In this document: in pieces, positions 43,199 to 55,845 of the stretch | Layout of the letters: each line of letters begins with the position of its first letter | Numbering within the stretch: position 1 is the stretch's first letter | Translations under genes and position numbers: made by a program | DNA from: JAYSSF01 sp043772005 | GTDB taxonomy: Bacteria; Patescibacteriota; Gracilibacteria; Absconditabacterales; Absconditicoccaceae | Assembly: GCA_043772005.1 (NCBI GenBank) | Contig: JAYVGP010000021.1 | Coordinates: 98,384 to 162,383, forward strand | DNA length: 64,000 nt | Direction of reading: 5' to 3' | The notes under the pieces: model-generated | What the model was told of the DNA's origin: nothing | Databases searched by the model: none | The model's input: the letters and a program-made list of their open reading frames with translations, nothing else

Positions 43199-43936
43199 CT
43201 ATTTTTGTCAAATTCTTTCAACGTTAACTACAATAGCTTGTTTAAGTTGATCTCGATCAAGCCCTATCGACACTAAATGCAAAAAGTTGTCAGTTTGCTG
43301 CTTATGATAAACTATTTCTCCGATAATAGGATTACCATAGGAGGCACAGTGGATACGTATTTGATGTCTACATCATTGGTGTATGATGGCTTGGATATGG
43401 GTATTGTTTCAACTGATTATTCAGGGGATGATATGAGTACTGACTTGGTGAGTGTTTCATCTTCCTTTATTGGTGTCAGACTTATTATTGATGGTAATCA
43501 TCCTCGTATCATCATAGCGATGATGCATGATAGGAGTATCGATAGTTATCGGATTTTTAATCCAACCAATCACATCTGCTTCATAGACTTTATTAATTTT
43601 ACCTTCCGATTGAGCTTGGAGCCAGAGCAACTTGCTCTCATGAGTACGAGCAAACCAAACCATCCCAGCAGTGTCATTATCCAGTCTTGTCAGCATTCCC
43701 AACTCTCCATCAATGCCAAATTCATCCAATGCTTGACGTATGAGAGGGTGAGAGGCGTGTCTATCGATGAGTTCATCCAAAAGTGAACGTCCATAACCTT
43801 GTACACTGGGTAGTCCATGTGGTTTCCAAATTCACCAGATTATACCAAATTCACCAAAACGGAGACTATTAAGATTAGTCGGATCAAGTACCAACAATGT
43901 AGTATTTGGTAAATATCGTTCATGGTTAAAAGACAT
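43199..43936 (-). CDS. RluA-family pseudouridine synthase
   Basis: Isomerises uridines in rRNA or tRNA. The 245-residue protein has IWKPHGLPSVQG near the N terminus, the catalytic block MLTRLDNDTAGMVWFAR with Asp86, KVYEADVIGW, and the C-terminal GCRHQIRIHCASYGNPIIGE. No S4 domain is present. The specific target (rluC, rluD, truC type) cannot be told from motifs. Gly codons include several TGA. Confidence 0.85.
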
Positions 43937-43940
43937 ACTA

Positions 43941-45962
43941 CTATTTAGCATTAGATCCAATAAGGAATTTGAATAAATGGGTAGGGCTCAAGAGCAATTG
44001 TTTATCAATATTAAGAGAGTATATGGGTCTGATATGGTTGAGTAGTTGATCTCTTACATTATCAATAGATGTATCGGTAGCTGGAGCCCAGGAGATATGA
44101 TCGGCAATTCCAATATATTCCATAGTATTACCTAAGATCATAAAGGGAGTGTCTTTATAATAAATTTCTTGAATTGATTTGATGATTTTTGATTGAATTG
44201 AGCGAGAGGACTGATTAAGGTCAGCAAGGTTATTCTTGAGAGTTTGGTTCTTATATTGAGCATTATTAATCATTGGATCATCATGAACAAGGATTGAAAG
44301 ATCATTTCTTGTACCTAGATCCATTGGTTTGATGATTACTTCATATGCTTTGGAAGACACTACTTCTTCCAGCTTACTAACATTTTCTACCGAGCTGAAT
44401 ATGAAATTGTCAGACATTTGATTCCATCATAGTACCATTTTGAGTTGATCAACAAAAGTATCAATTACAGGATGTTTCACATATACGATTCTGATGGTTC
44501 TTGTCCCATCTAGATTTGTGACAACCTCAGTTGTATTGGTAGTAGTTTTAGCGGGATTAGTAGGTTTCTTGATGTAGTAAATCGTGAGAGTGAGTAGTGT
44601 AGCAGCTTGATCTCATTTATATCATCGAATCGTATAGGTGTTTTTCCCTATGGCGAGATTATTGAACGCAGTAGAGAGATTATACTCAGCGGTTTTAGTC
44701 TCAGGCTTATAACTTTCTGGGAAATACTTATATGGACCATTGGCAGCGATTGCTATTTTGTCATAGGCTTCATCAAACTTAAAGAGGATAGTAAATTTTT
44801 CTGACTGGGCTGGGAGGTAGGCTGTTTTGTATTTATTTGTTCCATATGCGAGGATATTCTTTGTGAGAATAGGGGTTTCATTGGTATCAATTTTGATAGT
44901 AGGATCAGATACTGTTCAGCTTGCAATGATACCACTAACAACTTCACCGCTTGTAGGGATAGGTGCAGTAATCTTAATTAATCATAGATTGCGCTTAATT
45001 GTATTTCGATCCACCGTACCTGCAATATCAAACATACCTTCATAAGGGATAAATCATGGTAGATCAGTTTCCTTGAGATTAAGGACATTGTTGAATAGGA
45101 GTGCAAGTTGGCGTCTTGTACTATCAGAGATGGTATTTACATGGAAATAAGAAATAATAGCCTGGGTAGAAGCGATACCGTATTGAGTCAGATGAGAATC
45201 TTGTCCATCAATAACATAATCAATTAATTTCGGATTCTTCTGCATATAGGACTGCAATCATGTATTACTATCAAATTGCTTCACCTGCAAGATTTGAGGT
45301 GTATATTCGTCACAGTTTGTTAGGTCAAAAATAACACTATCTTTGTCTGTAGTCTGAGGCTTGAGTGTTGCACATGCTGAGGTCACAGGATTACTTGCAA
45401 ATTGATGTTGATAGTATTGAAGCTTCTGATTGGTAAGGTGATGAGCAGGAAGAATCGGATTAAGGAAGAAGAGCTGATTATCTACGCTTTCGCGGGGAAA
45501 TACTACATCGATCGTACCATCATTATTTTGTGTAATTTCAAGTTTGCTGTAGGAATTCAAGAACGGCATACTTCGTTGATTAGATTTGATCACATCATAG
45601 TAAGTGAAGAACACATCGTTGATTGTAATGCTTGTACCATCAGACCACTCTCAATCTGAATTGAGTGATAATTTATATGTTTTGTTATCGTCAGTGGTTA
45701 CCGTACAGATATCACCTGTAAGTTGATTGCCTGATCACATCACAATACAGCCTCTATAGAGCAAATGTTGATACCATTTATCACTCTTAGATACGCTAAG
45801 ATAGGGGAGATATGTGATGCCCTGACTTGTCCCTTCAATTACAGTACCTCACTTACTTGATATTTTATCGGAGCTAAACACGATATATTGATACCCTAAG
45901 TGAATAGAAGTCAGAATAAATACGATAATACTAAAACCGAGAAGATACTTGAGTTTTTTCAT
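43941..45962 (-). CDS. oligopeptide-type ABC solute-binding protein, 673 aa
   Basis: A signal peptide or anchor (KKLKYLLGFSIIVFILTSIH) precedes a large extracellular domain resembling family 5 solute-binding proteins: the block SLNSDGEWSDGTSITINDVFFTYYD, and later VVFPRESVDNQLFFLNPILP. Such proteins capture peptides for ABC importers. No oppBCDF permease or ATPase genes are nearby, so it may work with distant genes or with another system. A beta-rich insertion (GVVSGIIASGTVSDPTIK) is present in the second half. It starts with ATG 45962. Confidence 0.7.
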
Positions 45963-46083
45963 TGATAAGTATAGGATTAAAATTCTGATTTTTTGCTGTA
46001 AGAATAGACTAATGGCGCGAAAAAAACAGAATGAACCTCGCCAGTATAACCATATCATCATCAAAGTCAAAACAACCAAAAAC

Positions 46084-46101
46084 CCTCAGCTATTGCTGAG
46101 G
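46084..46101 (-). terminator. rho-independent terminator
   Basis: Stem CCTCAGC/GCTGAGG with a TATT loop; on the minus strand it is followed by a run of five T. It ends the transcript of the hypothetical gene at 46195-46638 before the peptide-binding gene. A second stem (AACACTC/GAGTGTT plus T-run, about 46107-46147) points the other way. Confidence 0.7.
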
Positions 46102-46194
46102 ATTATAACACTCAAGACAAACAAGAGTGATGATTGGGAGTGTTTTTTATGCAATTATTTTTGATTTTATACCTATATCCATATATAAGGGAAG

Positions 46195-46638
46195 TTAGGC
46201 AGCTTGTTTAAAGGTATTTCATCTATTCATATACATTGTCATTCATATTCCTGGTCATTCAACGATTAAACTACCTTTGGGTTGATTTTTATATTCAGTT
46301 CCAAGATCACTGAGTGCTTTGATATATTTATTGAGATCATTAATTGTTGACTGATCTATTTGTGAATTATTGAGTTGTTTGAGAAAATATGCTAATTTGG
46401 ATGTGAGAGCATTATAATATTGTCATGGTATAGTGACAGTTGAATAAGGAAGCATTTCCTTTATTAGAACTTTGATCTCTAACCTGAGCGTGTTGAGTTC
46501 ATTATTTGAATCTGATTCAATATCAAGACTACTAAGTGTCTCGAATAGTTGATTTAAGATTACTTGAGAAGAAGATTTAAATCTTGGTTGTCTGTTAATT
46601 TCAATTGTTTCTTGGATTCCTGGAAATACATTGGTCAT
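46195..46638 (-). CDS. helical hypothetical protein, 147 aa
   Basis: An all-helical soluble protein: IQETIEINRQPRFKSSSQVI, then a Ser/Asp/Asn-rich turn and a helix LAYFLKQLNNSQIDQSTIND, ending in a basic Gly-containing tail. No signal or membrane segment. A terminator follows. Not recognised. Confidence 0.5.
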
Positions 46639-46803
46639 GATGTAGTGAGTTAGGAAATACTAGTACCGCATTCGCGGCTAAGAAAAAAACATTTCTTAGT
46701 AATAATATAATACCCTGATTTTGCTAATTAGCAAAAAATCACCCATACATGGAGCGATTTGGTTGACAGTAGTAGTAAAAATGAGTATGAGATAAACGAA
46801 AGG

Positions 46804-47430
46804 TTATCACTTTGTAATTTTTTGAACAATCGCCTGATTTCAACTATGAGATTGACTAACTATTCACAATGTTTGATCGGAAAAAATCACAGGACTACCG
46901 CTATCGCCAGGCAATACTGGAATATTAATGATGATTCACTCATCATCTGAAGAGGTAATCAGTCCAGTCAGCCAAGACCAATTATTATTACGATATTGTC
47001 ATATAAGTACCTCACTACTATCTGATCAGTTCAAATAAGTCAATTTTGCAAATTGATCTACTGCTCAAGAGTATTTCGCCATTCATAGGTCTCATGTGAG
47101 ATGGTATAGTGTTGTGAGGGGTATAGTTTCATCAATAAAGTAGTTATATCCAGTATCAGAAATAACATGTCGAGCGGTATAGAGCTTGTTCTGGTAGACA
47201 AATCATTTACCACGATTTTCGACGACACTAGGATAGTCTCGTCTGGAAGCAGTGATGGTAACAGGGATGATTGAGATCAGTTGTTCCTTTTCACTGATTC
47301 ACTGTTGTTTCGAGTTACGAGTTACGAGTGATGAAATCTTTTGTACTTGAGGTGTGACATCACTGATCTGGTACATCAGTAGTACAAATACTCATAGCAC
47401 GAGTCATCGTGCGAAAAACCTTGAAATCAT
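46804..47430 (-). CDS. trypsin-like serine protease, membrane-anchored or exported
   Basis: A 208-residue protein. An N-terminal helix (GLVLGVFVLLMYQI) precedes a compact chymotrypsin-fold protease. The triad is visible: His88 in LYTARHVI, Asp114 in TGDLGMAKY, Ser177 in PGDSGSPV. The oxyanion GDSG is intact. It lacks a PDZ domain, so it is not a classical DegP. It may cut surface or host proteins. The ending is QKITKG. Several TGA-Gly codons, including one right before the Asp loop. Confidence 0.78.
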
Positions 47431-47478
47431 GCGGTCTTTGGGTACTATATAAACAAGTAAATTATTGCATGTGACTAT

Positions 47479-47937
47479 ATGAATATAATCTCCAAAAACA
47501 AGCAAGCATATCACAACTATGAAATCACAGCAACGCGAGAAGCTGGGATCGTTTTGTCATGACATGAAGTCAAGGCAATTAGATGATGATTGGTAAATCT
47601 GACTGATGCGTATGTCCGTGTGATCGATGGTCAGTGTTGGGTCAAACAACTCGAGATTCGCATGTATGAGCATGCCTCACACAAACAAATCGCAGATTAT
47701 GAAGCGAGGTCAGATCGTAAACTCCTCCTATCCAGGCGTGAAATCATCAAACTCTCCGAGCGTATGAACAGAACCTGACTGACTTGTGTACCACTGGAGA
47801 TCTATATCACCGAAAAACAGCGCATCAAGCTCAAGATCGCTCTTGTCAAGCTCATGCGTAAAGTGGACAAAAAACAAATCCTCAAAGAAAAAGAAGTAAA
47901 TAGAGAGGCGAGCAGAGCAATTAGGGATTATAATTAA
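47479..47937 (+). CDS. smpB: SsrA-binding protein SmpB
   Basis: SmpB delivers tmRNA to stalled ribosomes. The 152-residue protein has KQAYHNYEITATREAGIVLS, GHEVKAIRGG, a core GQCWVKQLEIRMYEHA, RSDRKLLLSRREIIKLSER, then CVPLEIYITEKQRIKLKIAL and a basic C-terminal tail that reaches the decoding centre. The GHEVKAIR glycine and the two after it are TGA. In this group, with no use of UGA as stop, rescue is still needed. The ssrA gene was not found here. Confidence 0.93.
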
Positions 47938-47948
47938 TTTGAAATCTT

Positions 47949-48323
47949 ATGAACATACTAGGAATCGACCGATGAAGCAAGCAAGTAGGTCTCGCTTATA
48001 CTAAACAGTGAATTGTGCTTCCATGAGGCGTCTTGCCCAATGATGGGGAGTTGTATTTTTCCCTTGCAGGAGTAGTAGCTCAATATAGCATTAGTCAGAT
48101 TGTAATTGGTTATCCTAAGGGTAATAAGTGAGCTGACTCGGTGGATCGTATGGTTCGCTCATTGCGTGCGATGACTCCAGACTGCGTGATTTCTACCATT
48201 GATGAGCATTATACGACGATTATGGCACAGGAGATTTTGTGAAACTATGATAAACGCAAATGATTTGATGACTGTGTCGCTGCGATGCAGATACTAGAGA
48301 GGTTTTTGAAGTCTCAGAATTAA
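47949..48323 (+). CDS. ruvX: Holliday-junction resolvase-like RNase YqgF/RuvX
   Basis: A 124-residue RNase-H-fold protein needed for 16S rRNA end processing or junction resolution. Visible are NILGIDRGSKQVGLAY with the first metal Asp7, IVIGYPKGNKGADSVD, and the C-terminal GFDDCVAAMQILERFL with the last metal Asp. The second family segment TIDEHYTT stands where others have DER-x-T. The glycine between D and R of the first motif is TGA in part. It starts 11 bases after smpB. Confidence 0.88.
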
Positions 48324-48370
48324 CATATATGGAGGCACTCCTCTATGTAATTGGGTACAGTAGAATAATT

Positions 48371-48398
48371 AAAAAACTCAGCCTAGGCTGAGTTTTTT
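48371..48398. terminator. bidirectional rho-independent terminator
   Basis: A perfect palindrome AACTCAGCC-TA-GGCTGAGTT flanked by A and T runs. It separates convergent ruvX and the DUF2339 gene. Confidence 0.9.
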
Positions 48399-48401
48399 CG
48401 A

Positions 48402-50843
48402 TTATGATGTTTGAATATCTGATTTGTCTACTTCTTTCTTCTTGTTTCCAATAAATCCACTCGCCACCAACAGTCACCCAATCGCAAGACAGGTAATAAT
48501 TCTCATGATGAGGGTCATCTGCCATAGTTCGACAATCATGACTCTTGCGATCACACCAATAATAATAGCTGTACCGATACGACTATGCTGTGCGTTGGTG
48601 TGGAGTTTGCCATAGATATAGAACCCTATACCAATCATCGTAAATACAATCAGCATCGTCACAATAGCAGTAGATGCTTCGCTGAAATGGTTTACGCTTG
48701 TGTATCCAAAACATCCAAAATAGAGTAGTCATAGTCAGTAATAGAGATATCATAGTGACTCCATAGATGGATGATCTTGGTTATCTAATCTCAGCCATAA
48801 GAAACTGATCGATAAAAGAAGCTGACTGATAGTAATGATCGCAGTGCTATCAACGTCAATCAATCCTATACTCGCCATGAGCGGTATGATCATCAGTCGA
48901 GTATAGTTGATCTTATTCGTCGACCAGAGGTTCCAAAATCTGGATCCAATGAGATAGATGATCATCGACACAACAGTGTATCCAAGGGTATAGTAGTCAG
49001 ATGTGAGAAGATAGAGTACACTAAGATAAATACTAACAAGACCAACACTTGTCATAAGATAGTAGAGCGTAGTATCTGTAGTATCATCACTCAATGACTG
49101 TGATAGGAAGGTATATCATCCAGCTAGTCAGACCAGTCCGATGGTTAATCCAAAGAGCGATATATTTTGATCGACTCACTGAGAGAGAATATACAGGAGC
49201 GGTAATGCAATAGAGATGAGTCATATCGTCAAGTAATATGGTCTACTGATACGAGTCATGGATCCGATAAATAATGCTAGCAATGAGATTGCTTCCAAGA
49301 TGACAATTCTTGTGTACCCATCAAAGCTATGACACACTGCAATATATCACAAAGCACTTGCTCATAGAGCAGATATGAGTGCTAGAGTCTTGCTTTTGGT
49401 ATGGAAATGATAAAGTGCTGCAAGTCATCACATGATTACAGTCCATGTATATAGTGCTACCAAATATCATGAAGATACACCGTCAACATCATAATTATAT
49501 AACGCGAGTATGAGAGGTATGATCCGTCAGATGCTGATAAAACCAATAGTCTCCTCATCTCTGCTGATAAGTGCTACGAGTGCTTGGATTGCTCCACAGA
49601 TGATGATGCTCGCAAGCATCAAGCTGATGCCACTCAGGTGATAATATGCTACTCCAGCAATAAACAGAATCGATAAGAGTCAGACAATACCACTATATGT
49701 ATTTTGCTTATGTGAGATGCTGTACATATACCACAATACTCCATAGCCTACAGCAAAGTAGATACAAACACTAGTATAAATGCTAGGGCTGACTACACTC
49801 ATGTCAGCATAGACCATGAGAGTCAGATAGCTAAACAGTGATACTCCTAGCGCTGATAAACTCAATAATTGCAACATATCAAATCACTCATCACGAGTCC
49901 TCCCGATCCATACTTCCAAAAATGATAATCCTGTCACCAGTGCAACTATGATGGCAATCATCGTACTTGATCACATCACATCAAAATTACCCATCAATCA
50001 CAGTACGAGATAGATACAGAAATATCACACTCCTACCAGTCTCGATGCACTCCGATTATAATAGTAACTCACAATACTATTACCTACCAGATGGATGGCG
50101 AGATAGGAGAAGAGTCAGATTACGTTTCACGATCCATCAGAAAATAGGAATGGACAAATCAGTGAGAAAAACAGTCATACATCATTGAGCCAGTGATTTT
50201 TGTAACGATATGAAAGATATCACATGAGGGCGTATTGTACGGCGATGAGTCCTAGTCCAAGCGTGGTCCCAAAGAATCCAAAGAACTTATATCCAATATA
50301 AATGGATAATACATAGACGGCTGACCCAAGTCATACCATATATGATCACTGGATGTTTTGGCTAGGGATCTTGTATCGACCAAACCCAATCATTGCAGCA
50401 CCTAAGACTACTCACATCAGGATTCTAATCTCAGCAGGGATCCAGTTATTCTGGATTGCATAGATGAGGAACCGCCCAATACCCAAGATCAAGACCAATC
50501 ATCCGATCTTCATCGGCCAGTCTACCTTGAACCAGTCAGCAAAGAGATCAAAATATGATGGCTCTTGTGGTATGTGTACAGTTGTCACAGGCTTACTACT
50601 TGAGATGACTGTAGGACGTGGTTCGGGTTGTATGATCTCTTGGATATGAGGAGACTGCGCAGGAGCGGGAGAAGTTTCATCCTCTTCCAGCTCTTCTGTT
50701 TCAAGTTCATTGATATGGCGCTTGAGAGTTTGTTGCTCGAGGAGTTGTTTCATCTGCCATTTGAGCTTTTTGACATCATCTTGTAGTCACAAGATCGTAA
50801 AGAAGAAATAGACACAGATAATCACTAGTGCAGCGATCCACAT
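48402..50843 (-). CDS. DUF2339 polytopic membrane protein, 813 aa
   Basis: After an N-terminal helix (MWIAALVIICVYFFFTILG) comes a coiled-coil (KRHINELETEELEEDE), a Pro/Ser-rich linker, and DLFADWFKVDWPMKIG followed by more than fifteen membrane helices. This arrangement is the DUF2339 family, also seen in CPR and many bacteria; suggested roles include envelope transport, but none is shown. The second half holds LVSIYLSVLYLLTSDYYTLG and similar helices. It ends IGNKKKEVDKSDIQTS. A great many TGA codons sit inside the helices. Confidence 0.75.
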
Positions 50844-51042
50844 GGTAGATGAGAGACAAAATAAAGGTATTAGCTCAACTATATGTAGCTACATCATAAA
50901 ATACAATAGATCGGTATCATGACATCATATATTGTGTTGACAATAAATACAAGATACAGTAATACATTATGATTTCAGGTTTGCAAAACTGCTTGTTTTG
51001 GGTATATACAAAAAAGTATTTTTATGCTATTATTCTAAATTA

Positions 51043-51807
51043 ATGTTCAATTCTGAGTGAGAATACAAGATATACTATATTAAAAACTTTAGTACTGGAG
51101 TCTATAAAAAGCAAATACTTGATTACTCTAGTGGAATTCTTAGGTCTAAAAGAAAGGAAAATAAAGACGATTATACTTATCTTTTGTATGTTACTTATCT
51201 TCAGCTTATTGAAAACTTCTTAATATTTTTATTAGTTTTATTTCATGAGGATGGTGTTGATAACTTATATTGTAAACCCACTAAATTATATTCAAATATT
51301 GAATCACTATTGGGAATGTATGGTATAGAAACTGAAATAGAAAAAGATCTCATTCGTAAAGAAAAAATATTATCTTACTTGAAATATTGCACATCAGATA
51401 ATGAAGATGAGTATGTTAAATTAATAACTGAATCAATTAGTGATTGGTATAAGCATAAGAATTTATTAAATAGCTATAAGCATTGATTTAGACTAGAAAG
51501 TACATGATCTAAAACGGTCTCTATGTGACAGAATAATGTAAATTATAGGTTTGGAGATTATGATTCAACTATTGTTTATTATTTTTTGAATAAAGACGAT
51601 AAGAATCTCTATAGAACGTCTCATTCATTTAACTTCGAGTATATTCGTCTTAAGTCAGGATTTTTGTTAAGTACGATAGAAAATATTAGACAAAATTATT
51701 TGATTGCTCAGTGATTGCTTAGAAAAAAACATTATAAAGTTTTTTATGCAAAGCCAGAAAAAAAAGTAAAATATGGTAGTATTACATTTACAGATTTGGC
51801 ATTATAA
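51043..51807 (+). CDS. hypothetical AT-rich protein, 254 aa
   Basis: A soluble protein unlike its neighbours in composition: Lys, Asn, Tyr and Ile-rich codons with low GC. It reads KIYYIKNFSTGVYKKQILDY, a charged helix and a basic C terminus. An internal stretch LIENFLIFLLVLFHEDGVDN might be a buried helix. Only a few glycines are TGA. No family recognised; an accessory gene is plausible. Confidence 0.5.
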
Positions 51808-51816
51808 AAATATTTC

Positions 51817-53094
51817 ATGTCTAACCAATCATATCACACCATCATCATCGGCGGCGGAGCTGCAGGACTTATGTGCGCAGCGACACTGCTGGAGCGTAAT
51901 GACTTCGCTGGATCGATCGCAATCATCGATCGTAACCCACACTTGTGAGCCAAGGTCATCATCTCAGGCTGAGGTAGATGCAACGTTACGACAGGTTATA
52001 GCTCCATCAAGGAGATCCTGACCAAATATCCACGTGGGTCAGATTTTTTGTCACCAATCCTCAAGGCGTTTACTCCCAAGTCGATCTATCGCTGGTTTGA
52101 GGAGCATGGTGTCCCGCTCAAAGTCGAAAAGGATATGAGAGTCTTCCCTGTGTCGGATGATGGGCATGATGTGGTAGGGGCGTTTGAGCAATTATTCCTC
52201 GCGCATCATGATCGTATCGATATCCTCCTGCGTACCAAGGTCGAGTCGGTGAGTCAGGCGGTGTGCAGTGACGGGTCATGCTCTGGTCGCTTCCAGGTGA
52301 TTACTGATAAACAGGGTATCCTGACTTGTGCCAATGTCGTGATTGCTACGGGTGGTCAGGCGTATCGTCATACTGGGTCTAGTGGTGATGGATATGCATT
52401 TGCACAAGATCTATGACACACAATTACTGACTTATGACCATCTCTCAACAGTTTTGAGAGTAGTGATACGGCGCTACATGAGCTGTCATGACTTGCATTT
52501 CCCACTGCTCAGATCCAGGTTAGTCAGACGCAGAAGCGGTATACTTGAGCGGTGTTGCTCACGCATTTTGGGATCTCATGACCGCTTGCATTTATCGTGT
52601 CGGCGCATACAGCATTTGATCAGATCGATCATGAGCATCCCTTATCACTTCGCCTCAGACCTCACGTAGGTCATGATTACAACTGGCGATATGACTGGCT
52701 TACGAAGCAAGCTCATACTCAGCCACATAAGCAACTTTCCACGATTCTTAAACAGGAGTTTAGTGATAAATTTATAAGCTATCTCTTGGCGGATGGACTT
52801 GAAGAACGAGGACGCACCGAGATTGCGTCCCTACAAAAAACACAAAAATCCACCATCGCAGATCTCCTCGGTAACGGTATCCCACTCACCATCGTCAAGC
52901 GTAGACCTGGAGATGAGTTTGTCACTGCTGGGTGAGTAAGTCCGGAAGAAGTCAGCTCATCCGATTGTCAATCTCGTATCTGTCCATGATTATATCTGGC
53001 AGGAGAGGTGCTGGATATTGATTGATATACCTGAGGCTACAACCTCACCAGTTCACGAGCTACGGGTAGGAGAGTATGATTGGGGATTAAATAA
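51817..53094 (+). CDS. NAD(P)/FAD-dependent oxidoreductase, HI0933/YhiN type
   Basis: A 425-residue flavoprotein. The Rossmann start is YHTIIIGGGAAGLMCAATLL, then GAKVIISGGGRCNVT, DMRVFPVSDDGHDVV, CANVVIATGGQAYRHTGSSG, GAVLLTHFGISGPL and a C-terminal CPGLYLAGEVLDIDGYTGGYN. These blocks define the HI0933-like/BaiN family, of broad and mostly unknown substrate use. The GG of GAKVIISGGG contains a TGA. It begins ten bases after the hypothetical protein, with noticeably higher GC. Confidence 0.88.
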
Positions 53095-53115
53095 TTTATT
53101 AAATAAATAGTTATT

Positions 53116-55014
53116 ATGATGAAACGATTTTATCAATACCATAAATCAATAACATTCATATGGGATCTACTGAAGCAATATAGGATTTGGATTTGGCTCA
53201 TATTACTAGATGCCGCGATATGATCATTTTTTTCACTGATATTGCCGTATATGGCCAAGTGGGAAACCGATCAACTGGTTCAGCAAAATGATATATTCCT
53301 ATTTTTCCAATCATCTCCTTTGATGATTTTTGTATATATTGTAGGAATTATATTTTTACTCAATTGAGCTGAAAAATTAGCTAATGTTTTTATATGACAT
53401 TATAAAGAATATTTTAGAGAAAAGTTTGCAGACAGTCTGTTCTTAAAGATGTATAGAAGGCTGAGTCATGTGCAATTATGAATCTACTCAAATAAGAGAA
53501 ATCAGGATCTTTTTGATAAGATTTTATGAGAGAAGTACTTTGTTGGATTAATTCTACAAACTGTTACGAATTATATCAATATGATCATTTTTATTGTCTG
53601 ATCGGTTGGTATCTTATATCAAGTAGATAAGAAGATTTGAATTGCATTACTCATTGGTGGTGTGTGTTATTACTGATTTTACTATCTTGAGAAGAAGATC
53701 GATGTGTATAGTAGATTTGAGACATGGGAACTAGAGAGGGCTCTGAGAGAGATTGAGCGGATTACTCGTAGTGAATTTCATAAGCTTATATATGCTTGAT
53801 GAAGTAAGCTGATTCAAGATACGGTCGAGGAATACAATACTACAAGAAGAGAGTCGGTGCAGAAGAATAATAGAAAAAGAGAGTTAGTATCTGCTGCAAA
53901 AGGTATTGTATCAAGTCTTATCGAAAATGGGATTAAAATATCAGTAGCTATGAGCATCTTTGCTGGAATATCGTCATTAGGTTCGCTTGCTCTGACGATT
54001 GCGTTACTCAATAGATTATCGTGGTTTATGTCATCAATTATTGACTCTAAGAGAGAGATGGATGATGCAATTCAAAGTCTTGATATTCTTGAACTCTACC
54101 TTGAAGCCACTGAGCAACAGCATATGGAGCAAGATATCAGTCAGATACACTATGATCATATCACATTTAATCATCTTACTTTTGCCTATCCTCAGTTTAC
54201 CGAATATGAGCTCAAGTATTTTGATATATTACTCAAAAAGATTGACCAATCGACTACTAAAAGTGACGAGAAACTCAATCAGCTCCATGCTATCCAAGAA
54301 GCAAAAGAAAAAGCAAAGGAAATTTCTCCGATGATTTTGCATGATACTCATCTCACATTTAACAAGGGTAAGATTTATGGGATCGTGGGTAGGAACTGAG
54401 CTGGTAAGACAACGATGATGCACTTATTGATGAATTATTTTACCCTTCCTCCTCAGTCTATTATGCGAGGTCGTCATGGTAATGAGGATTTGTGACTTGA
54501 TTTTTTTGAGCAGAATATTGCAGTGATTGAACAAGATCCATTTATATTACGATGATTTACAATTAAGCAAAATTTATTACTTGGTGTGAGTAAAGAATAT
54601 TCTGACGAGCAATTATATGAGATCTTGTCGATGTTTGATCTTGATACTAAGATTCGTAGTATGAGAAAGTGATTAGATACAGTATATTCATATGATTGTG
54701 ATCTATCATGAGGACAGCTACAGATTATTTCGCTATTACGTGTTTATCTACAAGATAAGCCTGTGATGATCTTGGATGAATGAACCAATCAGCTCGACGC
54801 TACCAACGAAGCAAAAGTCATGAATCTATTACTCAAAAACAGGGATCATAAAATCATCATTATGATCTCTCATAGGATGACATCATTGCAAAAGGCAGAT
54901 GAGTTATTATGTCTTGAAAACGGCATCATCACAGACAGATGAACTCCCAAAGAACTCAAACAAAGACCGAGTCTGTATCAACAATTTCGACAAGAGCAGG
55001 TCGAATCTATTTAG
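53116..55014 (+). CDS. ABC transporter, fused permease-ATPase
   Basis: A 632-residue exporter with an N-terminal membrane domain of about six helices (LLDAAIGSFFSLILPYMA, LMIFVYIVGIIFLLNG, and others) and a C-terminal nucleotide-binding domain. Walker A is GIVGRNGAGKTTMM near 425-436, the signature LSGGQLQIISLL, Walker B PVMILDEGTNQLD. Two P-loop and signature glycines are TGA. A charged insertion of about 40 residues (YFDILLKKIDQSTTKSDEKL onward) sits before the P-loop. Substrate unknown; homodimer or heterodimer expected. Confidence 0.88.
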
Positions 55015-55031
55015 TAGTATTATTAATAGTT

Positions 55032-55484
55032 ATGGAAAAATATATCCTCACCAGAGACGAATTTATCTCACAAGCAAATATTCTTGTACATCAGATTAAA
55101 GCACAAGCCAAAACCTACGACTTGATTTTGTGTATCACCAAATGATGAATGCACCTTTCATATCATCTTGCAGACAAGCTGGGAATTAAGGACATCAGGA
55201 CATTTTGCTGCGCATCATATCTGGATAATAATCAGCAGTCTGACTTGCATATTATCTATGAACCGATGATCGAGATTGGTAAGAGAGTCTTGATTGTCGA
55301 TGACTTGATTGATTCCGGCAAGACACTCAATATCATCACTGCCAAATATCCTACCGCAGATGTTGCAGTATTACTCATCAAATCATGACACCATTTTGCC
55401 GCACAAGAAAACACAGTATTATACTGTGCTCAGGATCATCTTCCACATGATCAGTGGATTGATTTTTATTATGAGACTAACTAA
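55032..55484 (+). CDS. phosphoribosyltransferase, xanthine/hypoxanthine-guanine type
   Basis: A 150-residue PRTase. The PRPP loop is VLIVDDLIDSGKTLNII, and the N terminus shows YDLILCITKGGMHLSYHLAD. The hood and base-specific loop are short (QWIDFYYETN at the end), which fits XGPRT/HGPRT-like salvage enzymes. Base specificity cannot be given. Purine salvage would suit a reduced genome. It ends inside the last bases of the opposite-strand alkyltransferase-like gene. Confidence 0.72.
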
Positions 55485-55821
55485 ACAAATCACTCCTCGG
55501 GAAACTCCATTCGTATTTCACCATATTCACATATCATTCGCTATTGACCTCAATTCACTCTTCTCTCAGGAGCCTGATCTGCTCGAGTCACTTGCGACCA
55601 AGTTTGAGGGTAGAGATATATCACTGCTTATTGATCACTCTCTGCCAGGGGAGTTGTGTTCGATCCTTTTCGGGCATACTAGATAGTAGCCTCCCTACTG
55701 ACCAGCCACTGGCGGTCTCACCACTGACAATATTAAGTTGTTCTGCAAGTCTACCATATGACAAAACTTTCCCATGAGGGATTTGATTTACCAGTTCAAT
55801 CATTGATTTTATGAGTCTCAT
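55477..55821 (-). CDS. alkyltransferase-like (ATL) DNA-binding protein
   Basis: A 114-residue MGMT-like protein. The DNA-binding helix-turn-helix (IPHGKVLSYGRLAEQLN) and ASGWSVGRLLSSMP are clear. Where MGMT has the acceptor motif PCHRVI, this has PWQRVI, so the alkyl-accepting Cys is Trp as in bacterial ATL proteins. ATL cannot repair O6-alkylguanine itself but flags it for nucleotide excision repair. The end overlaps the plus-strand phosphoribosyltransferase gene by eight bases, tail to tail. Confidence 0.82.
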
Positions 55822-55845
55822 TGGGTAGTTTTTTATATTGATAAA

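Noticed and set aside
46018..46190. Plus-strand basic ORF beginning MARKKQ
   Set aside because: It runs through terminator stems of neighbouring genes, and the protein-like quality is poor; treated as a shadow.
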